Assembly: GCA_022457065.1 (NCBI GenBank)
Contig: JAJGBQ010000002.1
Location: forward strand, 3,658,001-3,722,000
Origin: Curvularia sp. ZM96
Taxonomy: Eukaryota > Ascomycota > Dothideomycetes > Pleosporales > Pleosporaceae
DNA length: 64,000 nucleotides
Direction of reading: 5' to 3'
A model generated the notes under the pieces. It made no database searches and had not been told where the DNA came from. It saw nothing but the letters and a program-made list of their open reading frames with translations. The translations under genes were made by a program, and so were the position numbers. Below, one piece after another: positions 25,562-35,979 of this stretch; the stretch's first letter is position 1, and the number at the start of each line of letters is the position of its first letter.

Positions 25562-27835
25562 CTACAAATCCCGTGTAAAACATGCTTCAATAACCCTCCG
25601 ACCTTGTGCAACTCCCTGAAAGAAATCCGCCCGACGCTGCTGATACTGGCATATCTCATCTCTACACACTTCCAAACCTGTTCTCTCTCTCGCTGCAATA
25701 TCTTGTAATATAGACTGGCTCAGAGGGGTTAGCAACGGAATTTCATTTCCACTCTTTGCCAGGGCTTCATGTGCTTCCATGAAGGCCCAGGCCATACCAA
25801 CGAGCCAGTCTCGATGCGCTAACCACCGCATACTCATCCAGACCATGAGCTCCGAAAATGCCACTGACTCAGCATCGCCCAACGACACTGCCTCCCGCAA
25901 ATTAGACGGCTGTGCCATACCTGCGTTGCGGCATATTTCTAAACCCAGTTCGACGAGGCCAATAGCCTGGCCGTCGTCAGTTCGGTGAACCTCGTCCATG
26001 CCAGCTACACCCGTTCCCTCAACGCTGAAACCAGACTGAGCCCGAAGAACGCGAACGACGGCAGAACCAAAGGTGTTCGCTGCGCGCACAGGAACGGCTG
26101 GTAGCGCTTCTAGAAGCGCCGGAGAAGCGAACCATAGAGGGAGAAACTTGGCCAGATCCAATTTGCTCGTATCGAAATTCCGCATGCAGTGGATCGTTGG
26201 ATCGCTCGATAAGCGCACTGCTGCAGGAGCCACGATATGCTCAGGGGCAAGGAAAACAGGATAGTGTGTAAGGATATCCATGCGCTCGACCCGCAAACCG
26301 ACATTACGGTCGGAGATTTGTCCGGTGAATTCCCAGTACACTTTTGCGTTTTGATCCGACACTAAGGTGTTCGAGCCAAGCTCATCGATCCAGGCTTCGA
26401 CAATACCCACTTCTTTTTCGGTGAAGCTACCAAACATTTTGCCTTCCCAGGAGAGTTCTCGTACCAGTCTGCTTTGATTGCTGTGACCTTTGATCACCCA
26501 AGGTTTGCAATTACTGAGGTCGTGGAGGAAATCTCTTTGCCATACTGGATTGCTGAAAGCGTTTGGTTCTAGCCAATCCACAAGTGAGCGTCTGCCGATT
26601 CTCAAGCGGCTGTTACAATGGATCTTATGGGCAACAGAGCTCTTTGCTGCGAAGATGGCCACTAGTTGCGCTTCAGTGTCTGTGCGGGGGAACGGTTCGC
26701 TGGCCGTAGATTTCAACGATGGGCTTTCAGGTGTTGTAGGCAAGCCCTCGGCCAGAATGTAGCCAGCCTGTACACGTTTCCAAGCAATATGTGCTGCCTC
26801 CTCGCCTTGATCTTGAGCAACCAACCTCAGATAATCTACCACTGCAGCCATAGCCATAGCGGCATGGCCACTGTCAGCATTATCAATAGAAATGTGCAGC
26901 TCGAAATAATAGGGGTTCAGGCGCAATTCACGGAGTTCCTTGACCGTCTTGAGTAGATGGAGAGGTAAACTCTCGTACGCCATGTTGAAACCTAGAGCCT
27001 CGGGCAAAAAGTCATGAGGAAAAAGTGAGATAGCAAGCTGAGCCATGGCAGCTTTCCAACATCGCAATTCGCTCAAGCCATGGCGAGGATGGATGAAGTC
27101 TTCCGATTCGGCCTCAGGTAGCCTAGCGTCGATATCCTCCATCAGCTCCCGATACACATGGACGTGGTTTTTCGCGATATCCCCATCGCCCAGCTCTTCA
27201 GACATGACTTGCCAGGCGTTTTTGGTAATCTGGCGGTACTTGAAAGGTGTGCTGATCTTGTTGATATGTCCGAGCCATGCACCGTCAACGTATTTAACTG
27301 GAGCAGCTTGCTTGAGCCACCACTTTGCTTCTTCTCTATCTCCAAACATCTCACGCGGACCTCCAGCCCGTCGACGAGCGAGATACTCTTCCCATCTGTT
27401 GGTGACATCGGCATCTTTTGCTGTGAGGAAGTCTTTCAAACGATCTACCGAGAACTGTTCAACGGAGAGAATAGTGTTTTCCGGTTCTTTTATTGCGTCC
27501 GCAATCGTCGATGAGAACAAGGTCAAAAGCAGTTCGCGGGACTCGGAGATGATTTCAGAATGATATTCCAGGTTGTGTAACTTGTGGTAGAGTTGCTTCA
27601 GCCTCTCCAGCTCCTCGTTGGTAGAATTGGATTCATAAGGACCGGAAGAAGTGTCCAAACTGCTATCCGGAATTGGTAACTTGATATCTCCGGCTGCCGG
27701 CCTGGTAGGACTGTGTGGCGTCTCGAGGTCCTTTTTTCTGGACCAGTTTCTGCTCAAACGATTCCGAACTTCGCTATAGGCAATAATGGCGAGAAAGGCC
27801 ACCAGGACGGCTGTTGTTGTTTGAAGGATATACAT
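25562..27835 (-). CDS. Membrane-anchored haem-oxygenase-like (HDO) iron protein
   Basis: Single exon, 757 aa from the ATG at 27835. Residues about 3-22 form a hydrophobic N-terminal anchor followed by basic residues. The middle resembles the iron-containing redox enzyme / haem-oxygenase-like diiron fold: an E-E-L-G-D-G...H element at about residues 213-226, a Glu in FLPEALGFN near 279, and ELHISIDNADSGHA with His near 314, Asp near 318 and His near 324, in a spacing typical of metal ligands. Members of this superfamily carry out oxidative chemistry on amino acids, fatty acids or N-oxides in bacteria; fungal members are little studied. The C-terminal 250 residues (with HRDWLVGMAWAFMEAHEALA) are helical and unrecognised. 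It is divergent with a methyltransferase 625 bp away. Substrate unknown. Confidence 0.7.
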   Translation of the reverse strand: MYILQTTTAVLVAFLAIIAYSEVRNRLSRNWSRKKDLETPHSPTRPAAGDIKLPIPDSSLDTSSGPYESNSTNEELERLKQLYHKLHNLEYHSEIISESRELLLTLFSSTIADAIKEPENTILSVEQFSVDRLKDFLTAKDADVTNRWEEYLARRRAGGPREMFGDREEAKWWLKQAAPVKYVDGAWLGHINKISTPFKYRQITKNAWQVMSEELGDGDIAKNHVHVYRELMEDIDARLPEAESEDFIHPRHGLSELRCWKAAMAQLAISLFPHDFLPEALGFNMAYESLPLHLLKTVKELRELRLNPYYFELHISIDNADSGHAAMAMAAVVDYLRLVAQDQGEEAAHIAWKRVQAGYILAEGLPTTPESPSLKSTASEPFPRTDTEAQLVAIFAAKSSVAHKIHCNSRLRIGRRSLVDWLEPNAFSNPVWQRDFLHDLSNCKPWVIKGHSNQSRLVRELSWEGKMFGSFTEKEVGIVEAWIDELGSNTLVSDQNAKVYWEFTGQISDRNVGLRVERMDILTHYPVFLAPEHIVAPAAVRLSSDPTIHCMRNFDTSKLDLAKFLPLWFASPALLEALPAVPVRAANTFGSAVVRVLRAQSGFSVEGTGVAGMDEVHRTDDGQAIGLVELGLEICRNAGMAQPSNLREAVSLGDAESVAFSELMVWMSMRWLAHRDWLVGMAWAFMEAHEALAKSGNEIPLLTPLSQSILQDIAARERTGLEVCRDEICQYQQRRADFFQGVAQGRRVIEACFTRDL

Positions 27836-28460
27836 TGTGGCGTGGTAGTAGTGTGCTTGGTAGTTCACCCAAGTGCAGATAGTTGCCTACCCATGTCAGC
27901 CATTGGGGATGTTATGGCTTTATTGTTTGCAGCTGACGCGATTGTGGCGGTGAATTCATCAGCGGGCACATGTGCCGCACAAATCATGCTGTCAATAGTG
28001 ACGGCGTTCATTTGGCTCGTACCCGCTTTGTGTCAATCCATTACGGATCTACAATATCGTAGACTAGACGACATGTGGTTAGCCGACATGCACCCCACAG
28101 TACGTCAAGCGGCTGTTCCTGTTACCAACGTGATTTCCTTGCGCGTGCAAAACCACGTTGCTAGTTGAGCGAATATTTCTGGCGAAGATCAGGGATCACT
28201 TGCATTTGGGCTACCGGCCATCCTCCCAATGATTTTCTTTGTCGTAGGCCAAGACCCGAACATCACCAGAGCAAACTTGGTGAGAATGGTCCAATACTAA
28301 AACACGACGTCACGCTGACTCGTTCTATCCTCCGCGGGGCCTGAGCTATTCGGGTCACTCATCTAGACCACACGCTTTGTATTAGACGACATGGCGGCGC
28401 CCCTGCGCATATTGTACTTCAAAGACCTCCACGGAATAGCAATTGCTTTTCCTATTAATT
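27836..28460. promoter_or_regulatory. Divergent promoter, HDO protein and methyltransferase
   Basis: Spacer between two opposed start codons. Open frames inside it lack motifs. No clear operator was identified. Confidence 0.5.
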
Positions 28461-29583
28461 ATGCCGCAATCGACCGCTTACCAAGCCCTCACCCAACACT
28501 TGGCGAAGTCGGGCTATGTCTTTGTATGCCCCTCGCCTGAGACCCAAGGCAGAGTAGTACAGAAAAGACGCTCAAATATCTCGACTGAAGATGCGCAAAA
28601 TGTAGTAGATTTCTTCGGATGGAATCTACCCTGTCCAAGGCAAGCTTAATCCACAAGCAAAATGGCACCCCAAACTTTACTAATGCGCGTCTAGAGAATC
28701 ACTCAAATCTATGATATCAGATGAAGTATTTGAAAAGCTTTGCGGAGATTCGGTCATCGTCCAGGACAATGACAAGAACTACCGCTCCACGATTCGCGTG
28801 TCGAACTTTTACCTACCAAACCCCCTGAACCGTGATTCCAACGCCACCGCGCTGTACTACATCCACTCCTCGTTTCCAGCGTCATCTGATTCTGTCTTCT
28901 TCGGCCCCGACACGTATCTTTTCGTATCCTTCCTCCAGACCATAACGCGGCATCTCCCGCAAGCTCCGAGATCAGTCGTAGACGTATGCTGTGGATCAGG
29001 CGCAGGTGCAATACATATGGCAAGGGCGTACCCACAGGCAAAAGTGCTGGGTCTGGATCTGAATCCTCAAGCATTGAGCCTGGGTGGTGTCAACGCACAG
29101 CTGGCCGGAGTCAATGTCGCTCTTTCCGAGTCGAACCTGTATGCTGCCCTGTCTAAAAATATGAGTACACAGGATGTGGATCTCATTGTGAGCAATCCGC
29201 CATACATTGCTTCCAGCGTCGACGGAAAGGATTTGCCGATCTACGCAGATGGCGGTGCAGGCTTTGGTTTAGACATCTCTATACGCATCGTCGAAGAAGG
29301 CATTGGACTTTTGTCTTCGGATGGGGTGATTGTCGTATACACCGGCGTTGCGATACCGACTGCCGACCCCGGGCAGGACGCTTTCTTGGAAAAGCTAAAA
29401 CAAGTAAAAGGGGGCGAGCTCGTCGAATACACCATCCTACACCCAGACATGTGGCCAGAAGAGATAGGAAAGGGTGCTTACGCCGAGGTGTGCAGGATAC
29501 AGATTGTAGGTGCCGTGCTGCGCCGCAATACTGAAAGCAAAGAGGAAGTCAAGGCTGAAGCTCGCAGGCAATGGGCAGTGTAA
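28461..29583 (+). CDS. Class I SAM-dependent methyltransferase with NPPY motif (HemK-like)
   Basis: Protein of 355 aa. Exons 28461-28639 and 28695-29583 are joined by a 55-bp GC-AG intron (AAG|GCAAGC, TACTAAT branch, CTAG), the only junction that keeps frame. Motif I is VVDVCCGSGAGAIHMA, the acidic loop is LGLDLNPQAL, and motif IV is IVSNPPYI. The NPPY signature marks enzymes that methylate planar nitrogens of glutamine or nucleic-acid bases, so an N5-glutamine or related transferase is plausible, but the N-terminal 110 residues do not match a class I recognise. No transit or signal peptide is obvious. Its 3' end converges with the phosphatase gene over 61 bp. Confidence 0.8.
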
Positions 29584-29644
29584 TGAGCTCATTGCCAGGT
29601 GACAGAAGATTAATATTTTAGATACTTAATCAAGGATATCCCGA

Positions 29645-30837
29645 CTATTTGAACTCCGCGTCAGGATGCATGCCATCCGGGATCTCCAAAGCAGTGGTAT
29701 AAGCAGACTGACCCACCTGCTTTCCCCACGTATCAGCAATCGCTGGCAGTACACTCCTCCCCGCGTAAACTGCGTTGGTGTTCGGAACAGGCCATGGCAC
29801 GGATTTGTTCTTGTCGTTCAACTTTCCCGCATATGAAGAGTTGAAGTACATGTTGCTTAGCGGAACCTTCCCAGACCAAGCTCGCACAGTGTCTCCTGTT
29901 TTTGCAGCTACAAACTTGAAAACATTGGCGCCCATATCCCAGCGTCCGAGGGTGTCAAGGCCCCAGTTAGCCTGCACGGTGGAGATTTCGCTGTAGTGGT
30001 TGTAGTAGGTGTTGTCGCTGGTGCCAACCAAATTTGTGGGAACGGCATCGCCAAGCAAGATGCTGACGACGCGGTTCTGCTTGCCGTAGGTGTGGTTTTC
30101 ATCGAATGTGACCATCACGAGAGTGTTGTTCATGAAGTTTTCGTTTGTCAACAGGGGCTCAAGAAACCTTCGTGTCCAGCTTCCTGCAACAGTTACGGTC
30201 GAGTCATGTCCTATCGTGTTGTCAGCGCATTTCCCCTAGAATGTCTCGAGATAAGCGCATATTTACCGTCACTAGTCATGTTCGGGGTAATGAACATCCA
30301 CTGTGGTAGCTGGTCTTTCGCCATATCATCGTTGAACATGGTCAAGGGTTTGATCTTGGCCAACCTGTCCGTCTTTTGCGCTACCGAGTCGTACAGCACC
30401 GCTGGGTTGTGCTTCCTCACATACATATTCGCTCCCGTCTTGGGGTTCTTGTATGACTTTCCTTGGAAGCCAACAGATGGCATATCTTCCTGGTACTCGC
30501 CCCAACTGATTCCTTTGCTCTCGAGCAGATCGACCAGTGTCGATACGTTGGACGGGATGGCGACCATATCGTCATGGTTGATGCCATAGTAGTCTCCTGA
30601 TATCGCAGCTGCGTAGTTGGGCATGGAAGGGTGTGTGACGGCGAAGTAGTTCGTCAAACTGATGCCCTTCTTCGCGAGCCACGCGAGGCTTGGGTCGCCA
30701 GCTGCGAGATCATAGTCCGTGTTTTCAAGCCATATGATGGCTATCCGGTCGAATGCCTTGCCTTTAACTTTTGTCTGACCAGCAACGGGGCTCAAATTTG
30801 CCAAAAGGGCTAGCGAGAGAAGGAATGGAGTTTTCAT
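29645..30837 (-). CDS. Secreted acid phosphatase (phosphoesterase family)
   Basis: Protein of 378 aa from exons 30837-30267 and 30210-29645; the 56-bp intron has GTAAAT and GATAG, and joining gives the family block TSDGHDSTVTVAGSW. A signal peptide of about 20 residues ends at SPVAG. Motifs of the phosphoesterase / fungal acid phosphatase family are IIWLENTDYD, THPSMPNYAAAISGDYYG, WGEYQEDMP and MVTFDEN, which carry the metal and phosphate ligands. Several N-glycosylation sequons (NVS, NMT, NNT, NSS) agree with secretion. Known members release phosphate from organic esters at acid pH and are often repressed by phosphate; no CACGTG Pho4-type site is seen in the upstream 690 bp, so that control is not supported here. 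Confidence 0.9.
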
Positions 30838-31525
30838 GATAATATTAAATCTGCGAACCCGTTAGAATCTCAACTTCCAGCCCTGAAGAGCTGTACTTAC
30901 TAGGAAACGTCACCAAGAGGAAAAGCGCCGAAGAGACAACAGAATGCTATCACGAAATCGAGGATGCGCGTGACCTTTTCTTCCATCCTTTCTTATTGCA
31001 CTGCATCAAGCGGCTCACACCGGGACCCTTATTGCGCCAGCTATCCCCTGTGTGCTAGAACCATCCAACCAATCAACATGTTGACAATAGACCCGTGCCA
31101 TACAACTAGAACAAGCGCCCCGTACGTCGTGTACACCGGGCCAAGCTTTTTAGGAAGGTCGACAAGCTTCGAGTGGGTATCGGATATGAACGTGCGGGGC
31201 TGATTGGATTAGAGGGATCTGCGGGTATGTGCAGACTGCAGAATGCACGGAAGAGCCAGGGGTGACATGCGCACGAGAATAATGGCTCGACGCCTCGGGG
31301 AACATGTAAAGGAAGATCCTTGCCTGTCACGTCGATCGTTAGAAAATGTGGCGAAGGGTCCGATGGACTTTTGATTCAGGAACCATGGGAAATATGACCC
31401 ATCTTGGGCCATCTGTCTGCTTCGGCTCCGCCTGAGCGACGCTGGACGTTGTTGTATCGCACTTTACCAAAATTGTTCTTTGGGTAAGTCAGTTTACTGC
31501 TCAGGATTGAAGACCGATACTCGCG
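30838..31525. promoter_or_regulatory. Divergent promoter, acid phosphatase and multicopper oxidase
   Basis: Spacer of 688 bp between two opposed start codons. No gene or clear motif seen. Confidence 0.5.
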
Positions 31526-33604
31526 ATGGGCCGCGGCCAAACCTTCGGCATGAAGGACTTGTCGGACGAGGCCCCACACGAGATGCAAGAGCAAGTCGGC
31601 TTGTTGTACGGCTCTAAACACAATGGCATAGACGGCGAAGAATTTCTAGAAGAACAGCAAGAGCCGACTTGGGATGATACAAGCAAGAGTACACAACACA
31701 ACAAACGGCGGCGGCGGCATTGGATCACAACAATATTCGTAATATCTCTCTTAACATGTACACTCCTTATCCTTACACACAAAGCCCTCATAAGCAAACC
31801 TAAGCCTCAAACATCGAACGGAGCCACCGGCCCAGCGCGTCTTCGACTAGATGAAGACTACATCCTCTCTTCAACATGGGACTTCAACGCACCACCCACT
31901 ACCCGTGAATACACTTGGATTATATCGGAGCACACGCTCAACCCCGACGGCGTCTACCGCCCGATGCTCTTAATCAACACAACCTTCCCTGGCCCCCTAA
32001 TAGAGTGCAATGAAGGAGATGAAATCATAGTGCACGTTCACAACCGGGCGAGCAACGCCACATCGATCCACTGGCACGGCCTATATCAAAACGGCTCCAA
32101 CTGGATGGACGGCACAGTGGGCATCACACAATGCGGTATCGCGCCCGGCCGCATGTTTACCTACCGCTTCCGTGTATCTGGTCAATCAGGGACCTATTGG
32201 TACCACTCTCACCTCAGTATGCAAGCGTCTGATGGGCTCGTCGGACCGCTGATTATCCATGCGCGGGGTGAGGGTGAAGAAAGGGGCAGATTGCAAAAGG
32301 TGCCGTATGAACAAGATCGAGTAATCTTACTTTCTGATCATTACTATGATCTCTCCTCGCATCTGTTGGAGCAATACCTGGCGCCTGGCAGTGAGAATGA
32401 CGAGCCTGTGCCGCATTCTGCTCTGATGAGTGGGCGGAGTGTGCGAAATTGTAGTGAGCTACCCGGTCGAAAATGCGATGCTACGCAACGGCGTAATGCG
32501 CTGTTTAGTCTGCCTCAAGAGAGCAACACGAGACTTCGCGTTATCAACGTGGGTGCATTTGCAGAATTCGCGCTGCAGATTGACGAGCATGAGGTGTTGG
32601 TTACGGAGGTTGACGGCACAGATGTAGTGCCAGTGAGTATTCATCGCCTCAATATCAGTCCTGCACAAAGGTACAGCGTGATCATCACACCGCCGCCTAA
32701 GAAAGAGGATGGAGAAGCAGAGCTGTATTGGATCCGAGCGCGAATGGTAACGCACTGCTTCGCGTATGAAGAGCCTGAACTGCAAGAGGAGGTTAGAGGT
32801 ATTCTGGCCTACTCTCCTCTGAACGCAGGAGACGAACAAACTACTCCCCTACCCGAAAGTAAAGACTGGCCCGAAATTATCGACGTAGAATGCCGTGACC
32901 TCAACACCTCACTGCTAGAACCCGTCGTCGCCATTGCAGCCCCAACCATCGACCTCCAACACACCTTGTACCTACGCTCATCCTTCCAAATTCGCGACTG
33001 GAGACTTTCACGAGGCTACCTGAACGACAGTTCGTTCCGGATCAACGCCACTACACCCCTTTTACAAACCCTTCTCTCGTCGCCCTCAGACGATCCCGGC
33101 AAGAAGAATTCCACTGAAGGCCTCCTGACCCATCACCCAGCAATCTCTCCAAAGACACAATCAACCTATCTAACATCATCACCCTCCACAACAATTACAC
33201 TCCTGATCCAGAATCTAGACGATGGGAACCACCCTTTCCACCTCCACGGTTACAAATTCTTCGTCCTCGCCCACGGACACGGATATCCTCCTCCCTTGGA
33301 CGAAGGCTATTTCAACATGACCAACCCCCTGCGCCGAGACACGGCAAGCGTAGAAGCGTACGGGTGGCTGCTGATTAGCTTTGTAGCAGATAATCCCGGG
33401 GTGTGGGCGTTCCATTGCCATATCGGGTGGCATACGGAGGCAGGCCTGATGATGGCGTTTGCAACAGCAGTAGAAAGGATGCAAGGATGGCGGGTTCCGC
33501 AGGAGGTAGACGCTTTGTGTGGGGTGGAGGGCGTGGAGAAGGGGATGGGTCCGGGCGATGAGAAGTGGATTGGTTTGAGAGGGGATGAGGACGAGAAAGT
33601 GTGA
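31526..33604 (+). CDS. Multicopper oxidase with N-terminal membrane anchor (laccase/ferroxidase-like)
   Basis: Single exon, 692 aa. All four copper-ligand blocks are present: HWHG (182-185), WYHSH (225-229), HPFHLHG (569-575) and HCHIGWH (630-636), so the T1 and T2/T3 sites should be complete. The residue ten after the T1 Cys is Leu. Unlike secreted laccases it has no signal peptide; a cytosol-like head of about 60 residues and a KRRRR stop-like patch precede one hydrophobic segment (66-85), which suggests a type II membrane protein with the oxidase outside or in a vesicle lumen. Fet3 ferroxidases instead have a C-terminal anchor. The substrate (phenols, iron, ascorbate) cannot be read. Confidence 0.9.
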   Translation: MGRGQTFGMKDLSDEAPHEMQEQVGLLYGSKHNGIDGEEFLEEQQEPTWDDTSKSTQHNKRRRRHWITTIFVISLLTCTLLILTHKALISKPKPQTSNGATGPARLRLDEDYILSSTWDFNAPPTTREYTWIISEHTLNPDGVYRPMLLINTTFPGPLIECNEGDEIIVHVHNRASNATSIHWHGLYQNGSNWMDGTVGITQCGIAPGRMFTYRFRVSGQSGTYWYHSHLSMQASDGLVGPLIIHARGEGEERGRLQKVPYEQDRVILLSDHYYDLSSHLLEQYLAPGSENDEPVPHSALMSGRSVRNCSELPGRKCDATQRRNALFSLPQESNTRLRVINVGAFAEFALQIDEHEVLVTEVDGTDVVPVSIHRLNISPAQRYSVIITPPPKKEDGEAELYWIRARMVTHCFAYEEPELQEEVRGILAYSPLNAGDEQTTPLPESKDWPEIIDVECRDLNTSLLEPVVAIAAPTIDLQHTLYLRSSFQIRDWRLSRGYLNDSSFRINATTPLLQTLLSSPSDDPGKKNSTEGLLTHHPAISPKTQSTYLTSSPSTTITLLIQNLDDGNHPFHLHGYKFFVLAHGHGYPPPLDEGYFNMTNPLRRDTASVEAYGWLLISFVADNPGVWAFHCHIGWHTEAGLMMAFATAVERMQGWRVPQEVDALCGVEGVEKGMGPGDEKWIGLRGDEDEKV

Positions 33605-33886
33605 GCAGAGTTTCTAGTACGTGAACGGTGCAGTCTTTTATACTACACACAAAGATTCATAGCAATATCTTACATGCCGTAATGTACATGGCTTGATACA
33701 GAGCTGCTCTAGGCGAGCTTGCTGACTGCGGTTCACTTCCTCGACCACCACTCTCATCTAGCGTCACTTCCATGATGACCCTGTCTATCCCACGCTGCTC
33801 GCTGACGCGGCGCAGCACCCTACTCAACACCAACTGATTTAGCACGAAATTCCGCTATGCCCTGAAGACACAGCAAAACGGTCCAT

Positions 33887-34694
33887 TCACTCCCAGATGC
33901 CAAACCATCTCTTTACCCTCCTCCTGCGAATACCGTCCTCGCCAATGTAATACCTCGGGTCCTCGACATACTCTTCGCCCTTCTCCTCTGCCTCTCTCTG
34001 CCTCTCCAGTCTGTACTGCTTCCTCTTCTCGATTTCCTCGGCCTTCTTCAACCGCTGCTGCTGATACTCCTGCGAGGTGTGCGCAATGTGCATCTTGTAG
34101 ACCTCTATGAAACGCCGTGTCGACTCGATAGGGTGATGGACAAAGTCCTTGCGTGTGGGAATCAGGTTCCCGAAGATAGTCTTGGAGATGAAGTCCATGT
34201 ACCAGGCTGCTATTGCGAGGGAAAAGAGAATGCCCTGTGAAGTGGGGTCAGCGTGGGGTGCCCTCAAGACTTGCGACGAATGAGATACACACCATTGTTA
34301 TCCACATGTGAATTGCGCGGTTGTGCAGAAACCAATGCGAGAAGGTCCCCTCCGGACTCATCATGTTGGGGTACTTTTTGGTTGCCATGCGCTTGCGGTC
34401 CTCCTCCGACAAGGGCGGTCCATAGACTCTGTTCTCCAATTGACGGTTGGGAAGGCGCTTGCTGTGTGATGGTGGGCGATATTTATCTGGCTGAGGGATG
34501 ACGGGTGTTCCTCTGGCCTGCTGAGCCTCTCGTCGCCTTCGAAATTCCTCTGAGAGGCCTTTTGGTGAGATTGACGACGCATGGCGGTTGCTGCTCACTG
34601 TAGGGGCTTGCTGGAGAAATTTGCGCGGTTGCGGTCGCAGGAGGAGAGGCCCCCGTGGGAGGAGGAGGCGCGGTATCGACTGGAGGGTTGCCAT
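33887..34694 (-). CDS. Mitochondrial membrane protein, unknown function
   Basis: Protein of 249 aa from exons 34694-34293 and 34234-33887; the 58-bp intron has GTGTGT, CTGAC and CACAG. The first 40 residues are Arg/Leu/Pro/Ser-rich without acids, as in a mitochondrial presequence. One membrane segment is created across the splice (AIHMWITM joined to GILFSLAIAAWYMDF). A long charged helix follows (QQRLKKAEEIEKRKQYRLE), then a basic C terminus ending in RRVKRWFGIWE. The layout fits a small inner-membrane or ribosome-associated protein; I do not recognise the family. Divergent with the methyltransferase at 34955. Confidence 0.75.
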
Positions 34695-34954
34695 GGCTTG
34701 TGGTGATGTTAGTCGGCCGTCTCGGGAGTCCGCAAAGTGTGGTTCCAAAGATCTTCAGATGCGCGGAGAAAGCTCGGGCCAGCCCTTGTTCGCTTTATTC
34801 TTCCATTCCCCTCTCCGTCTTGCACATGACAACTGACACTCACTCTTCGCCTACATTCTTTCATCAACTGCATTCTACATACTCGACTTGTTAGTCATGG
34901 TTATTTGACCACTAATCACAGAATAGTTCTGACGCCAATCCCTTCCAGGTCGCA

Positions 34955-35821
34955 ATGCCCGCCAATCCACCACCCTCATTTGGATCCCAGGCGTACTGGG
35001 ACAAGCGATTCACATCCAACGCAGACCCATTTGACTGGCTCGAGGAACCAAATGCGCTGGATCCCTATCTGGTCGACGCTCTGAATTCTTGCCGTACGGA
35101 TAAGCCCGAGATCCTACATATAGGCTGCGGAACATCATTGCTTTCTTTCCACTTGCGCTCTCACGTAGACCGCCCAGGCCAGATCCATAACCTGGACTAT
35201 TCAGGCGTTGCCGTGCAGATTGGGAAGGCGCGCGAAGAAGAAATCTACCAATGTGAAAGCCAGCAGTCACAAGGTACCACTGGAGCTGCCGATAGCTGTT
35301 GCATGCGTTGGGATGTAGTAGATCTTCTCGACTACAAGTCAGTGCTACGTATATGCCAGCGTGCTTCTTATGCTGTTGTGGTCGACAAATCGACGGCGGA
35401 TGCTATTGCCTGCTGCGATGATATCCCTGTCCCAGTGCCGTATCCTGTTGCAATCCGTTCCTATGATCCTGTAGAACTGGACTCGGCTGAACCCAACGAA
35501 CCCATGCATCCGTTAGCTGTCATGGCTGTCAATTTAGCGCTCGTGACAAAGCCCGGAGCCCGCTGGATAGCTTTGTCGTACTCTAAAGAGCGTTTTGATA
35601 TCCTTGATAGATCATCAGACGTTGTTCCCAAAGGTATATCGTTTCCGCATCCTGCTGACTTGTGGCGCTTGGTTCAACGGTGTGAGATCAACGACATAGA
35701 ATGTCCAGAACAGACTGAGAAGAAGGACGATTCTGTTACACACAGACCCAAAGTGTGCAACACTGTGTATATCTTAGAGAGGACTGATACTCCATTGTTC
35801 ATTCGTGGAGAACATATATGA
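34955..35821 (+). CDS. Class I methyltransferase-like protein (METTL13/EEF1AKMT type)
   Basis: Single exon, 288 aa. The start FGSQAYWDKRFTSNADPFDWL is the YW-x-x-RF...F-x-WL entry helix of the protein-lysine methyltransferases related to METTL13 and EEF1AKMT4, followed by motif I ILHIGCGTSLLS. A conserved VVDKSTADAIACCDD segment follows, as in those families. Known relatives methylate elongation factor 1A; whether this one does is inference. It shares a 260-bp promoter region with the mitochondrial protein on the other strand. Confidence 0.75.
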   Translation: MPANPPPSFGSQAYWDKRFTSNADPFDWLEEPNALDPYLVDALNSCRTDKPEILHIGCGTSLLSFHLRSHVDRPGQIHNLDYSGVAVQIGKAREEEIYQCESQQSQGTTGAADSCCMRWDVVDLLDYKSVLRICQRASYAVVVDKSTADAIACCDDIPVPVPYPVAIRSYDPVELDSAEPNEPMHPLAVMAVNLALVTKPGARWIALSYSKERFDILDRSSDVVPKGISFPHPADLWRLVQRCEINDIECPEQTEKKDDSVTHRPKVCNTVYILERTDTPLFIRGEHI

Positions 35822-35899
35822 AAATAGATGTGTAGACAAAAGACGCCTTTTTTGCTATGTTTCTTGTGCAAACACATTGCAAACTTACAGGTGACGTTC

Positions 35900-35960
35900 C
35901 TGCCTCTCCCACATCCAGCAAAACTGGAAAATCAATACGAGCTCACCTACACTGCCACAA
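35900..35960 (+). repeat. Truncated copy of the dispersed inverted-repeat element
   Basis: From CTGCCTCTCCCAC to about ACGAGCTCACCTAC this matches the left end of the elements at 57597 and 61907, then diverges. Only the left end is present; it lies about 20 bp beyond the stop codon of the GST-like gene, so it should be in that gene's 3' untranslated region. Confidence 0.7.
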
Positions 35961-35979
35961 ACCATCTCCAAGACTGAAA

